Origin: Salinisphaera sp040361255
Lineage (GTDB): Bacteria > Pseudomonadota > Gammaproteobacteria > Nevskiales > Salinisphaeraceae
Reading direction: 5' to 3'
Length of the DNA stretch: 64,000 nt
Assembly: GCF_040361255.1 (NCBI RefSeq)
Contig: NZ_APNG01000006.1
Span: forward strand, 149,033-213,032
Both the position numbers and the translations under genes were made by a program. The notes under the pieces were generated by a model, which saw nothing but the letters and a program-made list of their open reading frames with translations, did not search any database and had not been told where the DNA came from. This document shows, in pieces, positions 36,556 to 46,022 of the stretch. Within the stretch, counting starts at the first letter, position 1; the number at the start of each line of letters is the position of its first letter.

Positions 36556-37469
36556 ACAAGGTCTTCTGGGTATTGCTGATCGTGCTGGGCCTGGCCGCGC
36601 CGTGGCTGACCTACCCCGTATTCGCCATGAAGCTGTTGTGCTTCGCGTTGTTCGCCTGCGCCTTCAATCTGCTGCTGGGCTATGTCGGCCTGCTGTCGTT
36701 CGGCCATGCCGCATTCTTTGGCGGGGCGGCGTATATCACCGGGCACGTGATCACCGCCTGGGGCTTCGGCCCGCTGCCCGGCATTCTTACCGGCACGCTG
36801 TTCGCCCTGGTGCTGGGCGCGATCTTCGGCGCACTGGCGATCCGACGCCAGGGCATCTATTTCGCCATGATCACGCTCGCCCTGGCGCAGATCATCTTCT
36901 TTCTCGCGCTCAAGCTGCCGTTTACCGGCGGCGAGAACGGACTGCAGGGGATTCCGCGCGGCACACTGCTGGGCGTGCTCGACCTCAACGACCCGATCAC
37001 GATGTATTACTTCGTGTTCGCGATTTTCATGATCGGTTTTCTGATCATCTATCGCACCATTCACTCGCCCTTCGGCCAGATCCTCACCGCGATCCGCGAA
37101 AACGAACCGCGGGCCCGCTCGCTGGGCTATAACGTGGAACGCTTCAAGCTGATCGCCTTTACGCTATCGGCTACTCTGGCGGGTACGGCCGGCGCCACCA
37201 AAGCCGTGATCTTCCAGTTCGCATCGCTCACCGACGTGCACTGGCAGATGTCGGGCGAAGTGGTGCTCATGACCCTGCTCGGCGGCATGGGCACGTTGTT
37301 CGGCCCCATCGCCGGTGCCGCAGCCGTAATCACGCTACAGGACGAACTCGCCTCCTTCGGCTCCTGGGTACAGGTCGCCATCGGCGGCATCTTCGTGGTG
37401 TGCGTACTGCTGTTCAGGCGCGGCTTCGTTGGCGAACTGGCGCGGCTGGTCAAGACTAAGTCCAGCTAG
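36552..37469 (+). CDS. livM: ABC transporter permease (LivM-like)
   Basis: This 305-residue second permease of the importer has about eight or more membrane segments. It has the LLGYVGLLSFGHAAFFGGAAY motif region near 40-60 and a coupling loop ending ENEPRARSLGYNVERFKL. It is the last gene of the operon. No terminator is obvious downstream; the following kilobase holds a disrupted gene and a miniature transposable element. Confidence 0.92.
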   Translation: MNKVFWVLLIVLGLAAPWLTYPVFAMKLLCFALFACAFNLLLGYVGLLSFGHAAFFGGAAYITGHVITAWGFGPLPGILTGTLFALVLGAIFGALAIRRQGIYFAMITLALAQIIFFLALKLPFTGGENGLQGIPRGTLLGVLDLNDPITMYYFVFAIFMIGFLIIYRTIHSPFGQILTAIRENEPRARSLGYNVERFKLIAFTLSATLAGTAGATKAVIFQFASLTDVHWQMSGEVVLMTLLGGMGTLFGPIAGAAAVITLQDELASFGSWVQVAIGGIFVVCVLLFRRGFVGELARLVKTKSS

Positions 37470-37502
37470 CAGCGCAAACTTGCACGCGTTAACGTCGAGC
37501 CC

Positions 37503-38074
37503 ATGCAACGACGCCGCGTAAGACAGGACAGCGATAGCTGGGGCGAGCGGCTGGCTGGCGCTGCCGCCAGTCTGTTCTTTAAGGAATCTCTGCGCAACCT
37601 CTCGCGGTTCGCGTTCGAGTCCTCAAATGCGTTGCGGCAAGGCGTCCGAGCGCAGCGCCTGCCTTATTGGCAGGTCAAGCTCGGCAACGCAGTCGCAGCG
37701 CATTTGAGGCCGAACCCCTTCGGGGCCGGGGCTTTGCGCGCGCCTGGTCGGCGTCGAGGCAGGCGCACCGTGCAACCAGCACGCTACGCCTACCTCTCCT
37801 TGCCAGACACGCGCAAAGCACGCCGGCGCGACCGCGACAGGTTGTGCAGAGATTCCTTAGCATACCGACCGCGGCCTTGATCTGGTTCGCGCTCAACCAG
37901 CATCTGGCTTTCCACCCCTTTCCATTCCATGAGGCATCCGTCGGCACGGGATGGCTCGTCGCAGCCATTGTGTTCCTGGCCTGCTTTGCTTTTCTCTTTC
38001 CGCGTCGCTTCACGCGCTTTCTCGGCGCCGTATGGCATGTGCTGCATCGCGCGACGACTTCATGGTGGTGGTAG
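37503..38074 (+). pseudogene. small membrane-protein gene disrupted by a miniature inverted-repeat element
   Basis: The first 26 codons (MQRRRVRQDSDSWGERLAGA, then AASLFF) run into the element at 37582. After it, the frame continues with SIPTAALIWFALNQHLAFHP and a hydrophobic segment, ending in WWW and a stop at 38074. If 37582-37857 plus one flanking TA is removed, the two parts join exactly in frame (TTC TTT AGC ATA) to give a 97-residue protein with two probable membrane helices and basic ends. The intact product is not a recognised family. The exact restoration shows the insertion is recent, since no further frameshift has accumulated. Confidence 0.75.
37582..37857. mobile_element. 276-bp MITE-like element with terminal inverted repeats and TA flanks
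   Basis: The left end AGGAATCTCTGCGCAACCTC and the right end, read inward, AGGAATCTCTGCACAACCTG match at 18 of 20 positions, and the similarity continues through TCGCGG. The element is flanked by TA on both sides (37580-37581 and 37858-37859), as a TA target-site duplication would give. No transposase frame fits inside, so it is non-autonomous and would need an enzyme in trans. The interior contains several short GC-rich hairpins (such as CCCCTTCGGGG). Confidence 0.8.
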
Positions 38075-38143
38075 CGCCGAGGCTCGGGGCACGCCAATGA
38101 CCGCGGCCGCAGCGCTTTCGAAGGCCCGCCCGAAGTCGCGTAG

Positions 38144-38169
38144 GTCGGCTTAGCGAAGCGTAAGCCGAC
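38144..38169. repeat. REP-like hairpin
   Basis: GTCGGCTTA and TAAGCCGAC form a perfect 9-bp stem around GCGAAGCG. Such extragenic palindromes are frequently repeated in proteobacterial genomes. No second copy was noticed in this window. It has no T tract. Confidence 0.5.
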
Positions 38170-38324
38170 AAGAACGTAGCCACAGCCGCAGTCTCAAGCG
38201 CATAGTTGGTTGGACGCCGTGGTGCGGGTTAGCCGCCTGTACTAGCACCCATGTGAAGCGAACGGGAAGCACAGGCAGAAGGGTGTCCGGCGCATTGCGC
38301 TGGTGCGTTCAGGCTGTTTGAGGA

Positions 38325-38389
38325 CTGCCAAAGCGGTCCGAGTTCTGGCCGCATGCCTTCGGCCCGAGAACTGATTATCGCTCTGGCAG
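38325..38389. other. 65-nt imperfect nested hairpin of unknown role
   Basis: CTGCCA pairs with TGGCAG at the ends, AGCG with CGCT, and AGTTCT with AGAACT further in, giving a long interrupted stem. It lies in the otherwise gene-free stretch 38075-38526 after the disrupted gene and before the convergent acyl-CoA synthetase gene. No coding frame in the stretch looks real. Confidence 0.35.
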
Positions 38390-38526
38390 TGGTTCGGCGC
38401 GCAGCGCCGACGCGCAACCCGCGTATCAGCGCGAAACCAAAGGTCCGCGAACTCATGGGTGCCGGAAAAACTCGCGGCTTGAAACCCAGGCCTCGACACA
38501 CGCATGAGTCCCCGACAACTCGTGCG

Positions 38527-40209
38527 CTAACCCTTGAGCTCGGGAAAATCCGCTTCGCTATAGGCAAACTCGCCTTTCTCATCCGCAGCCGCATGCGCCC
38601 GCAATTCCACCCGCCGGATCTTGCCCGAAATGGTCTTGGGCAATTCGGCGAATTCCAGTTCGCGGATACGCATATAGGCGGGCATACGCTCGCGGCTGAA
38701 GGCAAACAACGCTTTGGCAGCGTCGCGGCCGGGTTCGTGGCCCCGCCGCAGCACCACATACGCCTTGGGTATATTCAGGCGCATATCGTCCGGCGCCGGC
38801 ACCACGGCCGCCTCGGCCACGGATTCGTGTTCGATGAGGATGGACTCCAACTCGAACGGCGATACGCGATAGTCCGACGACTTGAACACGTCATCGGCAC
38901 GGCCGACATACCAGTAGTAGCCGTCTTCGTCGCGGCTGGCGACATCGCCGGTACGGTAATAGCCGTCATGCAGGGCCTTGGCCATGCGCTCCGGGTCGTC
39001 GCGGTATTCCTGCATGAGCCCGAGCGGGCGATCGGTACGTACGTCGATGGCGATTTCGCCTTCGTGCCCCTCTTCGTCGAAGGCATTGAGCAGCGCGATT
39101 TTATATCCCGGCAGCGGCCGACCCATCGAGCCGGATTTCATCGGCTGACCGGGCGGGTTGCCGATCTGGGCAGTGGTTTCGGCCTGGCCGTAGCCATCGC
39201 GAATCTTGAGGCCCCAGAGGCGTTCCACCCGGGCAATGACTTCCGGATTGAGCGGCTCGCCGGCGCCGACGAGGCTTTTGAGCTTCATATCGTAGGCAGA
39301 CAGATCTTCCTGGATGAGCAGGCGCCAGACGGTCGGCGGCGCACACAGGCTGGTCACGCCCTTGTCGGCGATGACCTGCAATGCATCCGGGGCCGAGAAC
39401 CGCGCGCTGCGATAGACGAATACCGTGCAACCGGCATCCCAGGGCGCGAACAGGTTCGACCAGGCATGCTTGGCCCAGCCGGGTGAGCTGATATTGAAAT
39501 GGATATCGTCCGGCTGCAGGCCGAGCCAGTACATGGTCGATAACGAGCCCACCGGATAGCTCTGGTGCGTATGCAGCACCAGCTTGGGCTTGGACGTGGT
39601 GCCGGAGGTGAAATACAGCAGCATCGGGTCGGTGGCATGGGTGGTGCCCACGGGCTCGAACGCGGTGGCGCATTCGTAGGCCGCTTCATAGCCGATCCAT
39701 TGTCCGGCGGGTTCGCCGGCGACGATACAGGTCAAACCATCGGCCACGCCTTCGAACTTGGCGATATGTTCTTCGGCGGCCAGGATATGACTCACACCGC
39801 CGCGCCCGAGGCGATCGCCCAGGTCCTTCTGCGACAGTAGCGTGGTAGCCGGAATCACCACCGCACCAAGCTTGATCGCCGCCAGCATCGTCTCCCACAG
39901 CTCGACCACGTTATCGAGCATCACCAGCAACGTATCGCCGCGCCCGAGCCCGTGGTCGCGCAGGAAGTTGGCGACCTGGTTGGAGCGTTGGCGCATGGCG
40001 TCGAAGCTGTAGCGCTGTTCGCTGCCATCGGCATCGACGAGCCACAGGGCGATCTTGTCGTTGCCGTGCGCATAGTCGTCGAACCAGTCCAGTGCCCAGT
40101 TGAACTCGTCGAGCTGTGGCCACTTGAAAGCCTCGTAGGCCCGGGCATAGTCCTCGCGCAGGTCCAACAGCTGTTGGCGCGCGGCCTTGAATGCGTCTGC
40201 CGAATGCAT
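38527..40209 (-). CDS. acyl-CoA synthetase (medium-chain, ACSM-like AMP-forming ligase)
   Basis: This 560-residue AMP-forming ligase has the P-loop LLYFTSGTTSKPKLVLHTHQ at about 196-215. It also has the DGYGQAETT motif, the YYRTGDVASRDEDGYYWYVG hinge region and a C-terminal lysine in LPKTISGKIRRVEL. It resembles medium-chain ACSM-type enzymes that activate short or branched acids. It is the last gene of the valine degradation operon. The likely role is activation of isobutyrate or a related short branched acid so it can enter the pathway; that is an inference from position. Confidence 0.85.
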   Translation of the reverse strand: MHSADAFKAARQQLLDLREDYARAYEAFKWPQLDEFNWALDWFDDYAHGNDKIALWLVDADGSEQRYSFDAMRQRSNQVANFLRDHGLGRGDTLLVMLDNVVELWETMLAAIKLGAVVIPATTLLSQKDLGDRLGRGGVSHILAAEEHIAKFEGVADGLTCIVAGEPAGQWIGYEAAYECATAFEPVGTTHATDPMLLYFTSGTTSKPKLVLHTHQSYPVGSLSTMYWLGLQPDDIHFNISSPGWAKHAWSNLFAPWDAGCTVFVYRSARFSAPDALQVIADKGVTSLCAPPTVWRLLIQEDLSAYDMKLKSLVGAGEPLNPEVIARVERLWGLKIRDGYGQAETTAQIGNPPGQPMKSGSMGRPLPGYKIALLNAFDEEGHEGEIAIDVRTDRPLGLMQEYRDDPERMAKALHDGYYRTGDVASRDEDGYYWYVGRADDVFKSSDYRVSPFELESILIEHESVAEAAVVPAPDDMRLNIPKAYVVLRRGHEPGRDAAKALFAFSRERMPAYMRIRELEFAELPKTISGKIRRVELRAHAAADEKGEFAYSEADFPELKG

Positions 40210-40288
40210 CGCCCTCTCCTTTTATCGCGTTCGGCGGGTCCATTTTACGCCCGCCGTCGTTATGGTTTTAATCGTAGCGGCTTCGTAT

Positions 40289-41200
40289 TCAGCCGTTTGC
40301 GTTGTCGTTGGAATAGCCTTTCAACAGATTGAGAATGCTCGAGAAATCGTCGCCCCCGTGGCCGGCCTGGCTGTGCACCGAATACAGATTGCGGGCCATC
40401 GAGCCCAGTGGCGTGGCCACGCCTTTCTTCAGACTGGAATCCATCGCCAGCCCCAGATCCTTGAGCATGAGATCGACCCCGAAGCCGGGCTTGTAGCCGT
40501 TCGAGGCCGGGGCGTTGTCCATCACGCCCGGATAGGGGTTGTAGACGTTGAGCGCCCAGTTGCCGCCGGAGGCGTTTTTCATGATGTCGGACACCACGCT
40601 CGGGTCGAGGCCGTTGGCCACGGCCAGATTGATGGCCTCCGAGGTGCCGGTCATGAGAATGCCCAACAGCATGTTGTTGCACATTTTGGCGACCTGGCCC
40701 GCGCCGGCCGGCCCGGCATGGAAATAGGTCTTGCCCATGACGTCGAACAGCGGACGCGCCTGTTCGACCGCCTCGGCCTCGCCGCCGACCATGAACGTCA
40801 GCCCGCCCGCCTTGGCCCCGTTCACGCCGCCGGAGACCGGCGCATCGAGCATGGACAGCCCGCGTTCGCCCGCGGCCGCGGCCACCTGGCGCGCGGTTTC
40901 GGCATCGATGGTGGAGCAGTCGACCAGTAGCGTGCCGGCGGCGACAGCATTCAGCAGGCCGTTTTCGCCCTGATAGAGCGTGGCGACGTGCTTGCCCGCG
41001 GGCAGCATGGAGATGACGATATCGGCGTGCTCCGCTGCGGCGGCTGCACTCTCGGCGCGCTCGGCGCCCAGTGCCACGGCATCGGCCATGGCCTGTTCGA
41101 CCAGATCGAACACCGTCAGCGCATAGCCGGCCTTGATCAGGTTGGCGGCCATCGGCGCGCCCATGTTGCCGAGGCCGATGAAAGCGATTTTATTGGCCAT
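40289..41200 (-). CDS. mmsB: 3-hydroxyisobutyrate dehydrogenase
   Basis: This 303-residue enzyme oxidises 3-hydroxyisobutyrate to methylmalonate semialdehyde with NAD in valine breakdown. It has the FIGLGNMGAPMAANL dinucleotide motif at 7-21, the DAPVSGGVNGAKAGGLTFMV substrate motif, and the catalytic lysine in GQVAKMCNNM. GGAGGAGA precedes the ATG at 41200. It follows the hydrolase that makes its substrate and feeds MmsA, all in one operon. Confidence 0.95.
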   Translation of the reverse strand: MANKIAFIGLGNMGAPMAANLIKAGYALTVFDLVEQAMADAVALGAERAESAAAAAEHADIVISMLPAGKHVATLYQGENGLLNAVAAGTLLVDCSTIDAETARQVAAAAGERGLSMLDAPVSGGVNGAKAGGLTFMVGGEAEAVEQARPLFDVMGKTYFHAGPAGAGQVAKMCNNMLLGILMTGTSEAINLAVANGLDPSVVSDIMKNASGGNWALNVYNPYPGVMDNAPASNGYKPGFGVDLMLKDLGLAMDSSLKKGVATPLGSMARNLYSVHSQAGHGGDDFSSILNLLKGYSNDNANG

Positions 41201-41256
41201 TCTCTCCTCCTTGTCGTACTTGTTTATCGGTTTCGCGCGCGGCCGCGTACGGCCAA

Positions 41257-42396
41257 TCAAAGATCGGCCAGCGGGTGCTGCGCGTAATCGTCGGGCAGCG
41301 TGAAATGGGCCGCGATCTGTTCGGGCGTCACCGCATCCAGCGTGGTCGGCGACCACTGCGGGTTCTTGTCCTTGTCGACCAGCAGTGCGCGAATGCCCTC
41401 GGCGAAATCGGGCCGGCGGGTACAGGCAATGGCCATGGCCAGTTCGCGCTGAAACACCTGTTCGATCGACAGTTTCGGATCGCGGCCGAGCTGTCGATGC
41501 ACCACCGCCAGCGATAACGGCGATGCGCCCGCAATGGCCTTGGCGCCGTAGGCGAACCAGTCGTCGGCTTCGGCCTGCGCGGTCAAGCGTTGGGTGAACG
41601 CCGCCACGCTGTGCGTATCGGTCAGCCGTGCGATAGTCTGTTGATTAGCGAAGAGCATGGATTCGCGCCGAGCGTTGTCGCTTTCGGCGATGTCCTCGAA
41701 TTCGCGCAGACCACGCGCGAGTACCGTGTCGTCCGCCTCGCGCTCGCCCTGCCAGTCGAGCTGCGTAAGCGCAGCGAACACCGCCTCGCGCTGGCCCGAG
41801 TCGATGCGATAGTCGCCCAGGCCCAGCCAGAGCGCATCGCCCGGCTGCATGGGCGTGGTCGTCAGCCCCAGAAACAGGCCAATGCGTTGGGGCATGCGCC
41901 CCAGAAACCAGCTCGCGCCCACATCGGGAAACAGCCCGATGGTGACTTCAGGCATGGCAATCTTGCTGCACTCGGTGACCACACGATGGCTGGCCCCGGC
42001 CATCACACCCAGACCGCCGCCCATGACCGTGCCGGTTGCCCAACACAACACCGGTTTGGGATAGCGATGAATACGATGATCGAGCCGATATTCGTGGGCG
42101 AAGAAAGCTTCGGCATCGGCGCTGGGGGCATCGCCGGTCGCGGTCATCGCCTTGTACAACCCGATGACGTCACCACCGGCACAGAAGGCTTTTTCGCCGG
42201 CACCGTGGAGCACGACACACACGATATCGTCGCGCTCGGCCCAGGCGTCGAGCTGTGCCTGCAGGCGGTCGATCATCGTGCGCGACAGCGAGTTCAGCGC
42301 ACGGGGTGCATTGAGCTGGGCAAAGGCCACGCAATAGCCTTTGGCCGTACTACGTTCCTCGAAGACCACGCTACTGTCGGTCGTTGCTTCGCTCAT
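41257..42396 (-). CDS. 3-hydroxyisobutyryl-CoA hydrolase
   Basis: This 379-residue crotonase-superfamily protein has the length and signatures of HIBYL-CoA hydrolase rather than hydratase. AFCAGGDVIGLYKAM near 71-85 and GTVMGGGLGVMAGASHRVV form the oxyanion hole, and the catalytic Glu/Asp region is MPEVTIGLFPDVGASWFLGR. It releases CoA from 3-hydroxyisobutyryl-CoA to give free 3-hydroxyisobutyrate. Its ATG (42396) overlaps the stop of the upstream hydratase gene by 4 bp, implying coupling. Confidence 0.92.
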   Translation of the reverse strand: MSEATTDSSVVFEERSTAKGYCVAFAQLNAPRALNSLSRTMIDRLQAQLDAWAERDDIVCVVLHGAGEKAFCAGGDVIGLYKAMTATGDAPSADAEAFFAHEYRLDHRIHRYPKPVLCWATGTVMGGGLGVMAGASHRVVTECSKIAMPEVTIGLFPDVGASWFLGRMPQRIGLFLGLTTTPMQPGDALWLGLGDYRIDSGQREAVFAALTQLDWQGEREADDTVLARGLREFEDIAESDNARRESMLFANQQTIARLTDTHSVAAFTQRLTAQAEADDWFAYGAKAIAGASPLSLAVVHRQLGRDPKLSIEQVFQRELAMAIACTRRPDFAEGIRALLVDKDKNPQWSPTTLDAVTPEQIAAHFTLPDDYAQHPLADL

Positions 42397-43187
42397 CGAT
42401 TGCGGCTCCTGTCGTGTGTCCATACGGGCTCGCGTTTGCCCAGAAAGGCGGCGACACCTTCGGCGGCGTCGGCGGTTTCGAACAGCGTGCCAAAAGCCGC
42501 CCGCTCGCTCGTCAACGCCGTGGTCAGCGCCGCACCCTGACTGGCGTCGATCAGGCGCTTGCTGGCCACAAGCGCGGTCGGGCTCTGGCGGGCGGCCTGT
42601 TCGGCGAGCGCCAATGCGGCCGGCAGGCTCTCGCCGCAGGCCACGGACTGTTCGATCAGCCCGATACGCTCGGCGGTTTCTACGTCCACGGTTTCGCCGC
42701 ACAGAATCAGCCGCTTGGCCCAGCCGCGGCCGATCTGGCGCGCCAGCGTGGCCGTGCCGCCGCCACAGGGCAGCAGCCCGACCCGGCCTTCCGGCAAGCC
42801 CAAACGGGCATGGCGTTCTGCGATGCGAATATCGCAGGCCAGCGCGCATTCCAGCCCGGCACCCAGACACCAGCCATTGATCGCAGCGACCGTGAGCCCG
42901 GAAAAATCGTGCAGCCGGGTCACCACCGCCGCGAGCAGGCGCGTGAGTTCGCGGGCCGCGGCCGGGCTGATGCCGACATACATGTTGAGATCGTCACCGG
43001 CACAGAAGAACCGATCGCCGGTGCCGGTAATCACGAGCGTATCGATCGCGGGCTCGGCCTCAAGCGTATCCAGTTGCGCAGCCAGTTCACGCAGAATCGC
43101 GGCCGTGAAGACATGCGCCGGCGGATTGTCGAACGTGAGTATCGCCACGCGCGCCCGGCGTTCGAGCCTCGGCAGGCCGTCGCTCAC
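42393..43187 (-). CDS. enoyl-CoA hydratase/isomerase family protein (methacrylyl-CoA hydratase role likely)
   Basis: This 264-residue crotonase has FFCAGDDLNMYVG near 65-77 and GWCLGAGLECALACDIRIA at about 103-121, which form the oxyanion hole. Its position between isobutyryl-CoA dehydrogenase and 3-hydroxyisobutyryl-CoA hydrolase suggests it hydrates methacrylyl-CoA. The start is the GTG at 43187, which overlaps the dehydrogenase stop in a GTGA arrangement; a much longer open frame upstream is only the shadow of that gene. The usual acidic residue after the second loop appears as LPEGRVGLLPCGGG, consistent with catalysis. Confidence 0.88.
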   Translation of the reverse strand: MSDGLPRLERRARVAILTFDNPPAHVFTAAILRELAAQLDTLEAEPAIDTLVITGTGDRFFCAGDDLNMYVGISPAAARELTRLLAAVVTRLHDFSGLTVAAINGWCLGAGLECALACDIRIAERHARLGLPEGRVGLLPCGGGTATLARQIGRGWAKRLILCGETVDVETAERIGLIEQSVACGESLPAALALAEQAARQSPTALVASKRLIDASQGAALTTALTSERAAFGTLFETADAAEGVAAFLGKREPVWTHDRSRNR

Positions 43188-44344
43188 CGCAGACTGTCCC
43201 CGTCGTGATCGGCCAGTACACGACGCGCGATGATCAAACGCATGATTTCGTTGGTGCCTTCCAGAATCTGGTGTACGCGTACGTCGCGCACATGGCGTTC
43301 CAGCGGATACTCGCGGATATAGCCATAGCCGCCGTGAATCTGCAGCGCGGTGTTGCAGATATCGAAACAGCGGTCGGTCGCGAAGCGCTTGGCCATGGCA
43401 CAAAACGCCGTGGCCTCGCCATGTCCGGCATCGAGTCGGCTGGCCGCCAGCCAGACCATCTGGCGCGACGCGACCAGTTCGGTCGCCATATCGGCCAGCT
43501 TGAATTGCAGGGCCTGAAATTCCGCCAGCTTGCGCCCGAACTGCTGGCGTTCGCTCATGTAGCGGCGCGCCGCATCGAGCGCGGCCTGGGCCGTGCCCAG
43601 CGAACAGGAGGCGATATTGATCCGCCCGCCATCGAGGCCTTTCATGGCAATCGAAAAACCCTGGCCCTCTTCGCCCAGCCGATTGGCCGCCGGCACGCGC
43701 ACATCCTCGAAGGTGATGGTGCGCGTAGCCTGGCTGTTCCAGCCCATCTTGGGTTCCTTGCGCCCGTAGCTGATGCCCGGCGCATCCGCCGGCACGGCAA
43801 ATGCACTGATACCACCCGCGCCGGCCTGGCCGGTACGCGCCATCACCACCAGCAAATCGGTATCGCCCGCGCCGGAAATGAAGCACTTGCTGCCGTTGAG
43901 CACATAGTCGTCGCCGTCGCGCGCGGCCTTGCTCTTGAGCGAGGCCGCGTCCGAGCCCGCCCCGGGTTCGGTCAGGCAATAGGAGGCCAGCTTCTCGCCG
44001 GCCGTGAGTTCGCCACACCACTGCTCGCGCACGGTGTCGCCCCCGAACGTCGCAACCATCCAGGTCGCCATGTTGTGGATGCTGATATAGGCCGCCGTCG
44101 AGGTACAGCCGGCCGACAGGGCTTCGAAGATCATGGCGCTATCGAGCCGCGCCAACCCCAGCCCGCCCTGATCCTCGGGCGTATACAAACCACAAAAGCC
44201 CAGCTCGCCCGCCTGGGCGATCACCTCGCGCGGGAAATAGGCCTCGGCGTCCCATTGCGCGGCGTTGGGCGCGAGTGCCGAGCGGGCGAAATCCTCGGCG
44301 GCCTCGCGCAACGCGGTCTGGGTATCGTTGAGTTCGAAATCCAT
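43184..44344 (-). CDS. acyl-CoA dehydrogenase (isobutyryl-CoA dehydrogenase role likely)
   Basis: This 386-residue flavoenzyme matches the acyl-CoA dehydrogenase family. FAD-binding blocks include YCLTEPGAGSDAASLKS and the signature KCFISGAG. QIHGGYGYIREYPLERHVRD and the catalytic base E362 in ILEGTNEIMRLI follow. Within the mms operon it most probably oxidises isobutyryl-CoA to methacrylyl-CoA and passes electrons to ETF. It starts 9 bp after the mmsA stop. Confidence 0.92.
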   Translation of the reverse strand: MDFELNDTQTALREAAEDFARSALAPNAAQWDAEAYFPREVIAQAGELGFCGLYTPEDQGGLGLARLDSAMIFEALSAGCTSTAAYISIHNMATWMVATFGGDTVREQWCGELTAGEKLASYCLTEPGAGSDAASLKSKAARDGDDYVLNGSKCFISGAGDTDLLVVMARTGQAGAGGISAFAVPADAPGISYGRKEPKMGWNSQATRTITFEDVRVPAANRLGEEGQGFSIAMKGLDGGRINIASCSLGTAQAALDAARRYMSERQQFGRKLAEFQALQFKLADMATELVASRQMVWLAASRLDAGHGEATAFCAMAKRFATDRCFDICNTALQIHGGYGYIREYPLERHVRDVRVHQILEGTNEIMRLIIARRVLADHDGDSLR

Positions 44345-44353
44345 GGCCGCCCC

Positions 44354-45880
44354 TTACCGCATGCTGATGGTCATATTCGGGCCCGTGGGCACATCGTCCT
44401 CGGGCCAGCGCGAGATCACGGTCTTGGTTTCGGTATAGAAACGCACCGCCTGCTTGCCATAGGCATGCAGATCGCCGAAGAAGGAGTTCTTCGAGCCGGT
44501 AAAGGAGAAGAACGGCGCCGGTACGGGGATCGGCAGATTGATACCGACCTGGCCGACTTCCGTTTCGTGCTGGTACTTGCGCGCGGCCGCGCCGGACTTG
44601 GTGAAAATCGACGTGCCGTTGCCGTAGGGGTTCGCGTTGACCAGTTCGATTGCTTCTTCGAGCGTGTCGACATGCATGACGCACAGGGCCGGGCCGAAGA
44701 TCTCTTCCTGGTAGATCTTCATATCGGTGGTGACGTTGTCGAACAGCGTGGGGCCGATCCAGTTGCCGTCGGGATAGCCGTCGACAGTGCAATTCGATCC
44801 GTCGAGCAGTACATCGGCGCCTTCGGCCGCCGCGCCCTTGATCAAATCCCGTACGCGATCGCGCGATTTTTTATTGATAAGTGGGCCGTAGGCCGCGCCC
44901 TCATCGCCCGGCGCGCCGGGACGAATATCGGCGAGCGCATTCTTGATGTCCTCGACCCAGTCACGGGTCGATTCGCCCACGAGCACGGCCACGGAAATGG
45001 CCATACAACGCTGCCCGGCGGCACCGCAGGACGAACCCACCAGTGAAGACACGACCTGATCCTTGTCGGCATCGGGCATGACGATCATGTGATTCTTGGC
45101 CCCGGCCATGGCCTGTACACGCTTGAGGTTGTGCGTACCTTTTCTGTAGACGTGCTCGGCTACCGGTACCGAGCCCACGAACGACACCGCCTTTACATCG
45201 GGGTGATCGAGAATGGCGTCCACCTGCCGCTTGTCGCCGTGAATGAGCTGCAACAGCCCCTTGGGGAAACCGGCTTCGGCGAACAGCTCGGTGAGCATGA
45301 CCGGGGTGAGCGGGTCCTGCTCCGAGGGCTTGAGGATGAAGCTGTTGCCGCAGGCCACCGCCAACGGATACATCCATAGCGGGATCATGGCCGGGAAATT
45401 GAAGGGCGTGATGCCCGCACACACGCCGATCGGGTGCACATAGCTGTGCGTATCGATATTGCGGGCCACGTTCTCGGCGGTTTCGCCCATCATGTGCGTG
45501 GTCATGCCGCAGCCGTGTTCGACGACCTCGATCCCGCGCCAGACATCGCCCATGGCGTCGGCAAAGGTTTTGCCGGTTTCTTCGGCCAGCACTTTGGCAA
45601 TGTCTTCCTGGCGTTCCTTGAGCAGGGTCTGATACTTGAACAGATAACGCACGCGCTCGACGGTGGGCACATCGCGCCAGCTCTTGAAGGCCGCCTTGGC
45701 AGATTCGACCGCCCGCTGCATTTCCTCGTCGGTAGCGACCGGCACCTGGGCGATCACTTCCTGGGTGGCCGGGTTATTGAGCTCGATCCACTCCGAAGTG
45801 GCGCTGTCGACGAATTCGCCGTCGATGAACAGCGGGACTTTCTGGCTCTGTCGAATCGTGTCGATACGGGATGAAGACAT
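44354..45880 (-). CDS. mmsA: methylmalonate-semialdehyde dehydrogenase (CoA-acylating)
   Basis: This 508-residue aldehyde dehydrogenase converts methylmalonate semialdehyde to propionyl-CoA, the last pathway step. It has GVCAGITPFNFPAMIPLWMY at 152-171, typical of MmsA, and the catalytic cysteine C292 in GAAGQRCMAISVAV. It is the first gene of the operon, with a 454-bp gap to the divergent AraC-type regulator, as in Pseudomonas mmsR-mmsAB. Confidence 0.96.
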   Translation of the reverse strand: MSSSRIDTIRQSQKVPLFIDGEFVDSATSEWIELNNPATQEVIAQVPVATDEEMQRAVESAKAAFKSWRDVPTVERVRYLFKYQTLLKERQEDIAKVLAEETGKTFADAMGDVWRGIEVVEHGCGMTTHMMGETAENVARNIDTHSYVHPIGVCAGITPFNFPAMIPLWMYPLAVACGNSFILKPSEQDPLTPVMLTELFAEAGFPKGLLQLIHGDKRQVDAILDHPDVKAVSFVGSVPVAEHVYRKGTHNLKRVQAMAGAKNHMIVMPDADKDQVVSSLVGSSCGAAGQRCMAISVAVLVGESTRDWVEDIKNALADIRPGAPGDEGAAYGPLINKKSRDRVRDLIKGAAAEGADVLLDGSNCTVDGYPDGNWIGPTLFDNVTTDMKIYQEEIFGPALCVMHVDTLEEAIELVNANPYGNGTSIFTKSGAAARKYQHETEVGQVGINLPIPVPAPFFSFTGSKNSFFGDLHAYGKQAVRFYTETKTVISRWPEDDVPTGPNMTISMR

Positions 45881-46022
45881 GGGCTTGTTCCTGATGGGAT
45901 CACGGGTTGGCCGTATTCGCGTCGAACCGCTGAGCCTGCAGCGCAGGGGTCGAGCCGGCCGTTGAAAAGGTCATGAAAGAAACACGGTGGCAAAACGCAC
46001 CGGCTTTGTGCCGCCGTCGACG

